Source: an uncultured Clostridia bacterium (lineage in GTDB: Bacteria; Bacillota; Clostridia; Christensenellales; CAG-314). Taken from it: DNA of 6,515 nucleotides. The notes below the pieces were generated by a model, which worked only from the letters and a program-made list of their open reading frames with translations, made no database searches and was not told where the DNA came from. Positions 1 to 6,044 of the stretch are shown here, piece by piece. Position 1 is the first letter of the stretch. Each line of letters begins with the position of its first letter. The stretch spans positions 1-6,515 of the forward strand of contig CALGIK010000286.1 in the NCBI GenBank assembly GCA_937915515.1, in the 5' to 3' direction. The translations under genes were made by a program, and so were the position numbers.

Positions 1-50
1 TAATAAAAGACTGGTACCTTAATGCGATACAAAAAAACAATGACAAGTAA
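1..50 (+). CDS. possible C-terminal tail of an upstream gene (partial)
   Basis: The frame starting at base 3 is open from the window edge and reads IKDWYLNAIQKNNDK before a TAA at 48-50. The other two plus-strand frames stop within the first 20 bases or so. The composition (a Trp-Tyr pair followed by a polar, lysine-rich end) looks like a genuine protein C-terminus, but 15 residues are too few to name a family or to exclude chance. No convincing terminator follows on the plus strand; the only nearby hairpin (66-84, 5-bp stem) lacks a T-run. Bases 51-196 show no gene or recognisable signal. Confidence 0.3.
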   Translation, partial: IKDWYLNAIQKNNDK

Positions 51-196
51 TAAATAAGTAATTTTCCTTTGTAATATTAAAAGGCATTATGTCTGTAATT
101 TTTTATATCACACAATATTTATGAAACCAATTAGAACAGAAAATTTTGTGCAATGTAAACAAATTAAAACTTTGAGATAACTCCAAAAAATCATGT

Positions 197-229
197 AAAA
201 AACCCTCCTACGTTATTACCATAGGAGGG
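197..229 (-). terminator. Rho-independent terminator of the large surface-protein gene
   Basis: Perfect 8-bp GC-rich inverted repeat: CCCTCCTA at 203-210 and TAGGAGGG at 222-229, with an 11-base loop. Six A residues at 197-202 become a T-run directly after the stem on the minus strand. It lies about 36 bases past the stop codon of the minus-strand gene ending at 266. On the plus strand the sequence after the stem (ATTTATTTCT) is only moderately T-rich, so weak action in the other direction is possible. Confidence 0.88.
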
Positions 230-265
230 GATTTATTTCTACTACCTAGCGCTGTTAAAGCAACT

Positions 266-3061
266 TTATTTTACGTTGTAACTGTAATTGCTGTCTACTG
301 TTTCGGATTTTTTAAACCGTACAAAACGTCTGATAATAATAGCTACTATTGCAAACAACATCAATGTTGTGATTATTAAAGATGATATTACTATCCAGTT
401 TAACGGTTCCTTCGGTTGGGGGGTATCCGGGGTTTTATTGTCTTCTTTAGCAGTAAGCAGGCTGTTCAGATATACTCTTAATGATTTAATATCGTCGTCA
501 TTTTTGTCCAGCTCAATATAATATTTACCCTCAGTTTCGTCTTCGTAAAACTTATTGTTGTAGGTGTTTATTAAAGCCGTAAGTTCGGAATCAATTGCGG
601 TTTTTTCTTTAGCGAAATCAATTACTCTTTGTAGGTCGCCCTTTTCGTCCACTTCGTTAAAACGATAGTCTAAAATCGCTAAATTTGCTTTGTTTGAAGT
701 TACGGTTTGTATCTGCGTATAAATGTTTTTGATATCAGCCGAAGTGGAAGCAAAAGGTGTTTCGCCCTCAAATAAACCTTGATACTCCTTACTTACTTCT
801 GTGTTTTCGTCGGCGTCGCTAAGCAACAAACATTCGGCGCTGTCAAATATTGCTGTACCTTGCTGATAACCGCTTGCGTCTGTTGCACCGCGATTGCCCA
901 GCCATAATTCGAGATATACGGTTTTATCAGTATTACCTGTCGCTACATAAATATAGTATCTGTTGTAGCCTGTGCCGTTTATATTTTCGTCAATGTTTGT
1001 AAATACGTTGCTTACGTAATTTCCGTTGTTACTTCCTTCATAGCCGACAAATACCGTTGACGAGCCATTTGTAAGGTAAACAGAGGGGATTGCATTGTTG
1101 AGCCCCTTTGCTAAAACGCTTATCCTGTAAAAGCTGTTTGCTGACAGAGTAATTGCGGCGGAAGTATAGCCGTGTGCTGTAGCTTCTTTATTGTAAATAA
1201 CAAGAGCAGAATGAGCGTCGTCGTCGGCATAGTAAAAATCATCTTGATTTACATAATATTTTCCGTAAATACCCCCGCCTTGCGCCTTGTATATCATGCC
1301 GCCGATACTGCTGTATTGGTCATTAAAAGCATCAGATTTGTTAGGAGCAAGCTTACTTTCGTCATAATTTTCTACAATGCTGCGCTGACCCGCATAGAGA
1401 CTTGACCAGCTAGCAGGAGAAATAGGATATGTCAAATTAGGTGCGCTTGTTTTTGTATTATTAAAGCTGCCGTTATTGATAAGGTTTTTGGTGGACACAG
1501 TTGATTTTAGCGAAACGGTATTGATTGTGGTTCCTTTTGTAGCGGAAGAAAATTGCGTATAATCGAGTTCGTACAAATAAATTTCGTTGATATATGCTTT
1601 ACCGCTTACTTGCGAATAATTTTCCTGTCCGCCTCTGAGTCCAATGGTAATTTCAAGTTCCAACTCGAAAATATCCGTTTCGCTCGGCTGTACATAAAAT
1701 TGATATTCCGCCCAACCGTTGTATGCACTTTCGACTAAATCGGTAGGGGTTTGAATAAGTGAAAACACAGAAGAGCTGTCGGCTACATAATTGCCGTTAC
1801 GGTCATATGCGTTAAGATAAATGTAAGCGCCGCTGCTCTTTGTGATACCGATAGTCCTTATCCAAACGCTTAATCTGTAACACTTATCTATTGACGGGGG
1901 ATTGACGGCAAAACGGTTAAACTTCATACCGTACTTATTATCGGCTGAAGCTATTTTGTACATAGTGTTTGCATCATCGCCGTCAAAAGGCATTATATCC
2001 TCGCTGTTCGCTTGGTTTTTAGCTTCGGCTTTATACTCACCGTAAGTTATTGTCGGATAAGTTTCTTCGAGTAATTCCTTAACATTATTCCAATTAGATA
2101 AAGTTTTTTCTGTTGTGTCGTCATCAAAGAAGGAATAACTTAAATAGTTTTTATTTTCGTCTTGAGTGGTTTGAACGTGTGTGTTGTATGTGCCGCGGCT
2201 TATACTTTTTGCATCGATACCCGTAAACAAAGCAGTGCCGTAGGCTGTTTCAGATGAACTGCCTCTGACGTCTCTGCCCATGCCCATTTCCAGATATACA
2301 GTTTCGTTTTTGGTTTTGTGACCTTCCACAAAAATGCTGTATTCTGTCCAGCCGTAGTTGTCGTTACTGCCTGAAGGGGCAGCTTTTATGTTTACGGTAC
2401 GGTAAACATTAGAACCGATAGAAAGTGTAGAGCTGTCCTTAATGGCAAAATAAAGACCTGTACCTTCGACACCTAATGTTTTTACCCAAACTGTAATTTT
2501 TACATAAGAACCGGCATTGATAGTAAAGCCTTTTGAAGTAACGTATGCACCCTTATCCTCTGCAGTCCTCTTTTTAGAAATTAGATATAAACGGCTTTCG
2601 TCTTCGTCAAATTCACCGTCATATGTCGGATAATAAGGATTTGCCTGTGCTAACGTTAAATTTTTTGAGCTTAAGTCGTATAAAACATTTTCCCAATCCC
2701 TTGTATCTAAAACGCCCGTCATGATAGAGGCAGTGTCCATATCTTCCTTAATCGTCCAATCGTTGGGAATCAGAGGGTACTGCAAATTTTGTCCGTCGGC
2801 AAAGGTATATTTAAAATTGCTGTTACTTATCGTCAAAGTGCTGCTGCCTTGAGCGGTGGCATCGCTGACAATATTTTGAGGAATTTTTTCCTTATAAAGA
2901 GCGATACATAAAGAAGAAGTGACGGCAATCACCGTTGCAAGCGCAATTACCAATATGGTCCACAATTTTTTAGACCTAATTGACTGTTGGTTTGCCGCCT
3001 CCTTAGGATTAACCTTTCTGTAGGCAGGAGTGTAACGGTTTTCTGTTTGTTTATTACTCAT
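266..3061 (-). CDS. large membrane-anchored surface protein with three carbohydrate-binding-like (jelly-roll) domains
   Basis: This 931-residue protein has a 32-residue polar N-terminus, a hydrophobic segment at about 34-55, a long extracytoplasmic part, a proline-rich linker (876-886, with PDTPQPKEP), a second hydrophobic segment at about 888-910, and a basic tail beginning RRFVRFKK. Three tandem units are visible at roughly 75-287, 300-500 and 522-747. Each has a core strand (YVKITVWVKTLG at 186, YRLSVWIRTIG at 395, YRISVLAKGL at 645) and later a GW/GY-x-x-Y strand followed by a run such as VYLEMGMG, ELELEITIGLRG or VYLELWLGNRG. The third unit opens with NLINNGSF, typical of CBM4/9-type galactose-binding folds. 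Residues 755-872 look largely helical. No catalytic domain or LPXTG motif is present, so a binding or structural envelope role is inferred and the ligand is unknown. The ATG at 3059-3061 follows AAGGTGA (3073-3067) by 5 bases. It appears to be a single-gene transcript. Confidence 0.85.
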   Translation of the reverse strand: MSNKQTENRYTPAYRKVNPKEAANQQSIRSKKLWTILVIALATVIAVTSSLCIALYKEKIPQNIVSDATAQGSSTLTISNSNFKYTFADGQNLQYPLIPNDWTIKEDMDTASIMTGVLDTRDWENVLYDLSSKNLTLAQANPYYPTYDGEFDEDESRLYLISKKRTAEDKGAYVTSKGFTINAGSYVKITVWVKTLGVEGTGLYFAIKDSSTLSIGSNVYRTVNIKAAPSGSNDNYGWTEYSIFVEGHKTKNETVYLEMGMGRDVRGSSSETAYGTALFTGIDAKSISRGTYNTHVQTTQDENKNYLSYSFFDDDTTEKTLSNWNNVKELLEETYPTITYGEYKAEAKNQANSEDIMPFDGDDANTMYKIASADNKYGMKFNRFAVNPPSIDKCYRLSVWIRTIGITKSSGAYIYLNAYDRNGNYVADSSSVFSLIQTPTDLVESAYNGWAEYQFYVQPSETDIFELELEITIGLRGGQENYSQVSGKAYINEIYLYELDYTQFSSATKGTTINTVSLKSTVSTKNLINNGSFNNTKTSAPNLTYPISPASWSSLYAGQRSIVENYDESKLAPNKSDAFNDQYSSIGGMIYKAQGGGIYGKYYVNQDDFYYADDDAHSALVIYNKEATAHGYTSAAITLSANSFYRISVLAKGLNNAIPSVYLTNGSSTVFVGYEGSNNGNYVSNVFTNIDENINGTGYNRYYIYVATGNTDKTVYLELWLGNRGATDASGYQQGTAIFDSAECLLLSDADENTEVSKEYQGLFEGETPFASTSADIKNIYTQIQTVTSNKANLAILDYRFNEVDEKGDLQRVIDFAKEKTAIDSELTALINTYNNKFYEDETEGKYYIELDKNDDDIKSLRVYLNSLLTAKEDNKTPDTPQPKEPLNWIVISSLIITTLMLFAIVAIIIRRFVRFKKSETVDSNYSYNVK

Positions 3062-3098
3062 CTAAATCACCTTAAAGTTGTAAATTTATGTCAACGTA

Positions 3099-3122
3099 AA
3101 TAGTTAACTACGTTAAACTATT
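3099..3122. repeat. imperfect inverted repeat at the promoter (candidate operator)
   Basis: Arms AATAGTT (3099-3105) and AACTATT (3116-3122) are perfect 7-bp complements. They enclose a shorter palindrome TTAAC-TAC-GTTAA (3104-3116) and overlap the fully symmetric TAGTTAACTA (3101-3110). The position over the predicted transcription start of the minus-strand gene fits a repressor site. The same TTAAC-N3-GTTAA core occurs upstream of rnfC at 5963-5975. No regulator is encoded in the window. Confidence 0.4.
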
Positions 3123-3148
3123 CTAATACATATTTTAAAAAAAAGCAA
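3099..3148 (-). promoter_or_regulatory. predicted promoter of the surface-protein gene
   Basis: Read on the minus strand, a TTGCTT -35 (3148-3143) and a TAGAAT -10 (3125-3120) are separated by 17 bases. The -10 matches the housekeeping consensus at 5 of 6 positions and the -35 at about 3 of 6. Transcription would begin near 3113, giving a leader of about 50 bases before the start codon. The predicted start lies within the inverted repeat at 3099-3122, which suggests repressor control. A TTGACA at 3094-3089 also exists on this strand, but its matching -10 would fall in the ribosome binding site, so it is not used here. Confidence 0.5.
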
Positions 3149-3158
3149 TAACTATAAA

Positions 3159-3180
3159 GGCATTTTTTAATAAAAATGCT
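3159..3180. repeat. hairpin or palindrome upstream of the transporter operon
   Basis: GCATTTTT (3160-3167) and AAAAATGC (3172-3179) form a perfect 8-bp inverted repeat with a 4-base centre, extendable by a G-T pair at 3159/3180. It lies 33 bases upstream of the ribosome binding site of the transporter operon. It could be an operator or a leader hairpin. It lacks a GC-rich stem and a following T-run on the plus strand, so it is a poor terminator. I could not find a convincing plus-strand promoter here: TATAAA (3153-3158), TATAAC (3196-3201) and GATAAT (3205-3210) all lack a good -35. Confidence 0.35.
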
Positions 3181-3212
3181 CAATTTGTTTAAAATTATAA
3201 CAATGATAATAC

Positions 3213-3230
3213 GGAGGAAAAGTGCTTATG
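3213..3230 (+). promoter_or_regulatory. ribosome binding site that decides the start of the first transporter gene
   Basis: GGAGG at 3213-3217 (GGAGGAA with flanks) is followed by a GTG at 3222-3224 and an in-frame ATG at 3228-3230. The GTG would be only 4 bases from the GGAGG, whereas the ATG is 10 bases from it (8 from GGAGGAA). The ATG is preferred; using the GTG would add just two residues (Met-Leu). Confidence 0.75.
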
Positions 3231-3590
3231 TCTAAAAAGAACAAAATACTGCTTCTGATTATAGGCGGCGTTTTGGTCGGTTTTACTAACGGATTTTTGG
3301 GCGGCGGAGGAGGTATGCTCGTAGTACCGCTTCTTTTATGGTTATGCGCCCTGCCTCAAAAAAATGCGCACGCAACGGCGCTAATGATTATTTTACCTGT
3401 CAGTATAGTCAGCGCCGCTGTATATTTAATCAACGGCAGCGGCGATTGGCATAAAATTCTTTTTGCCACTATCGGTGTGGTAGGCGGCGGATTGTTAGGA
3501 GCATTATTGCTTAACAAACTAAAGAGCAACTTTATTAAATTTATTTTTTCCTTTATCATGATAGCGGCGGGGATAAGGATGTTTTTATGA
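3228..3590 (+). CDS. half-size TauE/SafE (TSUP) family membrane protein, first of a pair
   Basis: This 120-residue, almost wholly hydrophobic protein has a lysine-rich start (MSKKNK). Hydrophobic segments lie at about 7-40 (interrupted by the glycine run), 48-68, 76-96 and 103-119. The GFLGGGGGMLVVPLLL stretch (22-37) is the hallmark N-terminal motif of TSUP anion transporters, whose members move sulfite, taurine-derived or other organosulfur anions. Typical members are about 250 residues with two similar halves; this one corresponds to a single half. Its stop codon overlaps the next gene's start (ATGA), and that gene encodes a matching half, so the two probably act together in the membrane. 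The substrate cannot be told from sequence. The family is clear; pairing is inferred. Confidence 0.87.
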   Translation: MSKKNKILLLIIGGVLVGFTNGFLGGGGGMLVVPLLLWLCALPQKNAHATALMIILPVSIVSAAVYLINGSGDWHKILFATIGVVGGGLLGALLLNKLKSNFIKFIFSFIMIAAGIRMFL

Positions 3591-4078
3591 ATGAAATATG
3601 GCTTATTGTATTTGGAGTAATTTCAGGCGTTTTAGGAGGTATGGGTATGGGCGGCGGAACGCTGCTTATCCCGCTTTTACTCTTTTTAGATATTCAACAG
3701 CAAACAATTCAAGCAATAAATTTGATAAGCTTTTTGCCTATGGCGATTGGAGCGCTTATTTTGCACTTTAAAAACGGACTTGTCACGGCAAAAAATACCG
3801 GATGGATAATAGTGCCGGCAGTTGTCAGTGCTATTATCGGAGCGTTTTTGACAAAATTTGTAAGCGGAGAAGTCTTGAAATTTTCTTTCGGAATATTGTT
3901 ACTGGGATTAGGGATTTGGCAACTGATAATCAGTATAAGAGCATTTTTTAAGGATAAAAAGACAGATAAAACGCTAAACAGCCAAAAGCAATTCGTTTTT
4001 GAAAATACTAAAGATTTTTGTAAGTTACACACGCCAAAAAAACTGATGCAAAAAAATAATTTAGATAAAAACAAGTAA
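3587..4078 (+). CDS. half-size TauE/SafE (TSUP) family membrane protein, second of a pair
   Basis: This 163-residue protein has four hydrophobic stretches at about 4-34, 41-61, 72-90 and 98-118. Its motif GVLGGMGMGGGTLLIPLLL (14-32) matches the glycine-rich motif of the preceding protein and of TSUP transporters generally. The start ATG overlaps the upstream TGA by the shared ATGA, with AAGGA (3575-3579) 7 bases before it, so translation is probably coupled and production balanced. The likely role is the second half of a two-subunit anion permease, with unknown substrate. Residues 119-163 form a hydrophilic, lysine-rich tail (KDKKTDK, KKLMQKNN) with one Cys and one His that is not part of the usual family core. 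A strong terminator follows about 45 bases after the stop codon. Confidence 0.87.
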   Translation: MNEIWLIVFGVISGVLGGMGMGGGTLLIPLLLFLDIQQQTIQAINLISFLPMAIGALILHFKNGLVTAKNTGWIIVPAVVSAIIGAFLTKFVSGEVLKFSFGILLLGLGIWQLIISIRAFFKDKKTDKTLNSQKQFVFENTKDFCKLHTPKKLMQKNNLDKNK

Positions 4079-4120
4079 ACAGCAGCAAAATTGCTTTAAT
4101 ATTATTTTAGAAAATCAGCC

Positions 4121-4171
4121 AAAAATAAGCAAACCGAAACAATTATACGTTTCGGTTTGCTTATTTTTTTT
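4121..4171. terminator. bidirectional Rho-independent terminator between convergent genes
   Basis: The left arm at 4121-4140 (core AAGCAAACCGAAAC) is perfectly complementary over 20 bases to 4149-4168 (core GTTTCGGTTTGCTT), with an 8-base loop AATTATAC. On the plus strand the stem runs into eight T residues (4164-4171). On the minus strand the A-run at 4121-4125 supplies the T-run. It sits between the transporter operon ending at 4078 and the lipoprotein gene ending at 4177 and can serve both. Confidence 0.93.
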
Positions 4172-4176
4172 AATAA

Positions 4177-5655
4177 TTATTGCGGCATAGGCTCTTCCGG
4201 TGGATTCATTAATTCATTAATAGCATCTATCACGTCCATAATGGTTAACGTTTCCTTAAGCTCATAATCTGCATCGGCTCCCATTTGGGGTATTTCGTCT
4301 GCATTTGCATCGATGATTATGGCAATCTCCAATATCGCAATATCAATATCGATTTTTGCGGAAGCGCAAATGCTTTCAAATTTATTTTCGCCAAAAGCTA
4401 TTATGATAATAATATCAGATAAAATGCTCATTTCTTCCGGCAACTCATATTCTTCAGGCGCATCAGCGAGAGAGCCTTCGTATTTTGCGGTAACGGTGTT
4501 TTCCGTTGCGGTAAAATCAAATATTGTGCCTTCAAATAACTCGGGGTAAATTGATTCTGGTATCAGTGACAATAACATATTGATTTCTTCATATACGCCG
4601 TCTATCAAATCCTCTTCAAAAGAGAAAACAATTTTTTCTTTACAGGGCGCAAACAACGGAGCCAATTCTATTAATACTAATTTTACCTCCGCAGGCGCGT
4701 CTGAACTGAAAAGAAATTGCATCAAAGCAACGCTTAGATCTGTCTTTGTATTTTGGTCATCTTTTATTTCCCAGAGCGAATCAACATATAAATAACCATT
4801 TTTAACGGCAGCGGCATAATGACCTTCTAAGCTGAAAAGAGGCGTTCTTGCTTCATCTACTAAAAGATACATCATATCGGTTGATATATTTAGTCTTGCA
4901 TATAATTCAACTGCATCTTGACTGAATTGAGAGTATAAATCAATACTTAAGTTAAGGTTGTTAATTTCCAAAAGAGAAAAATCGTCTTGACTTTCAGCAC
5001 CAAAACTGAGAGGAATAACTATTTCTTCTATGCGTAAACTGATGCCGGCTCTCATTTTTTGATCCAAAAGACCTGTGTAATCAGCTTCGGTAAGCATAGT
5101 AGAGATATAATTGATTTTTTCGTAAACTTTTACTGATGCTTCTTCTCTTGTGTCTGTTTCTGCATTTTCGACAGTATAAATTACCGTATATTCACCGATG
5201 GTTGTCAAATTAACATCATCGTAATTGACATCTATCTCATTTGTGATATCTAAACCGTTGCGTGTAGCGGTAACTCCGTCAAGATAATCAGGCTCTTCGT
5301 CGCCTAAAAAGTAAATTATGGTTTTTACTCCCGAAATAATTGCGTTAGGAGGATTGTTTACTTTAACGTTTATTTCTGCTATTGTAGGCGCTTTTTTACC
5401 GTTATCAACGCTGTAAGTCAATTTATATGTACCGGCAGTTTGCAGATTAACTTTTGAAGAGTCTACGGTTATTTCGCTTGTTACGTCCTTATCACCTCGC
5501 TTTGCCGAAACGCCCGATAGATAATTAGGTGCTTCTTCTCCTATTATATAGGTGATATCTGCTGCTCCGTTGATTTTTGCAACGGGTGCGTCACAAGCGG
5601 CAAAAGCAATAATCATAATGATTATAGCGGCAATTGCCAAGATTTTTTTAAACAT
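4177..5655 (-). CDS. predicted lipoprotein with two tandem bacterial Ig-like domains and an unassigned C-terminal domain
   Basis: This 492-residue protein starts with a lipoprotein signal: MFKK, a hydrophobic core at 5-19, and FAAC with Cys21 as the probable lipidated residue (Phe at -3 is unusual but tolerated). Two clear repeats follow at about 25-99 and 104-178. They align as GEEAPNYLSGVSA / GDEEPDYLDGVTA and VNLQTAGTYKLTYSV / VNLTTIGEYTVIYTV, offset by 79 residues, and resemble DUF5011 or Cry22-like Ig domains. Residues 180-492 are acidic with alternating hydrophobic strands (for example LYARLNI, GYLYVDSLWEI, AKIDIDIAILEIAIII) and a proline/glutamate-rich end (NPPEEPMPQ). I do not recognise this part. 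It is probably anchored on the outer face of the membrane and binds a protein or small ligand. ATG at 5655-5653; AAAGGAG (5670-5664) lies 8 bases upstream. It is apparently monocistronic. Confidence 0.82.
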   Translation of the reverse strand: MFKKILAIAAIIIMIIAFAACDAPVAKINGAADITYIIGEEAPNYLSGVSAKRGDKDVTSEITVDSSKVNLQTAGTYKLTYSVDNGKKAPTIAEINVKVNNPPNAIISGVKTIIYFLGDEEPDYLDGVTATRNGLDITNEIDVNYDDVNLTTIGEYTVIYTVENAETDTREEASVKVYEKINYISTMLTEADYTGLLDQKMRAGISLRIEEIVIPLSFGAESQDDFSLLEINNLNLSIDLYSQFSQDAVELYARLNISTDMMYLLVDEARTPLFSLEGHYAAAVKNGYLYVDSLWEIKDDQNTKTDLSVALMQFLFSSDAPAEVKLVLIELAPLFAPCKEKIVFSFEEDLIDGVYEEINMLLSLIPESIYPELFEGTIFDFTATENTVTAKYEGSLADAPEEYELPEEMSILSDIIIIIAFGENKFESICASAKIDIDIAILEIAIIIDANADEIPQMGADADYELKETLTIMDVIDAINELMNPPEEPMPQ

Positions 5656-5773
5656 AATTTATTCTCCTTTTAAAAATAAAAATTTATACCATTTTAATTA
5701 TATGAACGGATAAGACTAATAGTTTCTGACCCGTAAATTTATTTAATAATGAAAACGGTTTTTATTTGCCATA

Positions 5774-5804
5774 ATTATAGAAGCATTATTGTCTAAAAAG
5801 TCAA
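5774..5804 (-). promoter_or_regulatory. candidate promoter of the lipoprotein gene
   Basis: On the minus strand, TTGACT (5804-5799) and a perfect TATAAT (5779-5774) are 19 bases apart, slightly longer than the ideal 17. This would give a leader of about 110 bases. A further TATAAT lies closer to the gene (5702-5697) without a good -35. A distal TTGACA (5891-5886) is followed 17 bases later by TGTAAA (5868-5863). Which is used cannot be settled from sequence. Confidence 0.4.
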
Positions 5805-5920
5805 CATATTTTTAATAAGTCATTTTGGTTTTATATTTGTATCATTATTAATATTACTTTATTTTACAACTAAAAATATTTTTTTTGTCAATGATTTAAT
5901 TCCTGTGTCTATAAGAAATT

Positions 5921-5949
5921 TTAAACTTATAAAACAAAAAAACTATAAT
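5921..5949 (+). promoter_or_regulatory. possible upstream promoter for rnfC
   Basis: A perfect TATAAT -10 (5944-5949) lies 17 bases after a weak -35, TTAAAC (5921-5926). The predicted start near 5956 would place the palindrome at 5963-5975 just downstream. In such AT-rich DNA a TATAAT alone is weak evidence, so this is a secondary candidate. Confidence 0.3.
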
Positions 5950-5962
5950 AAAGCGTTTAGCA

Positions 5963-5975
5963 TTAACTTAGTTAA
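5963..5975. repeat. palindrome TTAAC-N3-GTTAA upstream of the rnfC promoter (candidate operator)
   Basis: TTAACTTAGTTAA is symmetric around its central T at 5969. It ends 6 bases before the -35 of the main rnfC promoter and follows the possible upstream promoter. It matches 3104-3116 at 11 of 13 positions, and all four half-sites are identical. The half-sites face the opposite way from the known Rex consensus (TTGTTAA-N4-TTAACAA), so Rex is not supported. Confidence 0.35.
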
Positions 5976-5981
5976 GATACG

Positions 5982-6010
5982 TTGATTTTTTAAAAATGCT
6001 GTATTATAAT
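5982..6010 (+). promoter_or_regulatory. main predicted promoter of the rnf operon
   Basis: TTGATT (5982-5987, 4 of 6 consensus positions) and a perfect TATAAT (6005-6010) are exactly 17 bases apart. Transcription would start near 6017, leaving a short leader of about 25 bases containing the ribosome binding site. This is the best housekeeping-type promoter in the window. Confidence 0.75.
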
Positions 6011-6029
6011 ACAGTTATATTTATTTGAC

Positions 6030-6044
6030 GGAGGGTTTATTTTG
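6030..6044 (+). promoter_or_regulatory. ribosome binding site that fixes a TTG start for rnfC
   Basis: GGAGGG (6030-6035) is 6 bases before TTG at 6042-6044. The first in-frame ATG lies at codon 30, after the conserved N-terminal HKGIH and PIEKMP segments, and no in-frame ATG or GTG lies between the binding site and the TTG. The TTG is therefore the start. Confidence 0.85.

Larger units (their letters stand above)
5656..6041. other. divergent intergenic region between the lipoprotein gene and rnfC
   Basis: These 386 bases are very AT-rich and contain no supportable gene; the short open frames, such as the 15-codon one from ATG 5749, lack a ribosome binding site. The region holds candidate promoters on both strands, a TTAAC-N3-GTTAA palindrome (5963-5975) and a weaker inverted repeat TATAAG/CTTATA (5910-5915, 5926-5931, 10-base loop). 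I saw no riboswitch-like conserved core, T-box or tRNA. Confidence 0.7.

Noticed and set aside
66..84. Terminator hairpin after the possible partial gene at the left edge
   Set aside because: The stem is only 5 bp (CCTTT/AAAGG) and is followed by CATTATG rather than a T-run.
876..931. Sortase (LPXTG-type) anchor at the end of the large surface protein (residues 876-931)
   Set aside because: The segment has a proline-rich linker, a hydrophobic stretch and a basic tail, but no LPXTG-like motif, so a plain membrane anchor is preferred. The coordinates here are residue numbers.
288..1738. Plus-strand open frames at 288-521, 1172-1405 and 1553-1738
   Set aside because: They lie antisense inside the 931-residue gene, have no family resemblance and no good ribosome binding site, and the minus-strand frame is clearly coding.
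3089..3094. Perfect TTGACA -35 on the minus strand close to the surface-protein gene
   Set aside because: A -10 at normal spacing would fall in the ribosome binding site, leaving no leader; the TTGCTT/TAGAAT pair further upstream fits better.
3356..4074. Minus-strand open frames opposite the two transporter genes
   Set aside because: They mirror hydrophobic coding sequence; the plus-strand products carry recognisable TSUP motifs, while the minus-strand ones do not resemble proteins.
4313..4795. Plus-strand open frames opposite the lipoprotein gene
   Set aside because: Antisense shadows of a frame with a signal peptide and two clear Ig-like repeats.
5963..5975. Rex (redox repressor) binding site before rnfC
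   Set aside because: The Rex consensus is TTGTTAA-N4-TTAACAA. Here the half-sites are in the reverse order (TTAAC then GTTAA) with a 3-base centre.
5656..6041. Riboswitch or structured RNA in the long spacer
   Set aside because: The sequence is AT-rich with only short, weak hairpins, and lacks conserved GC-containing cores or a terminator before rnfC.
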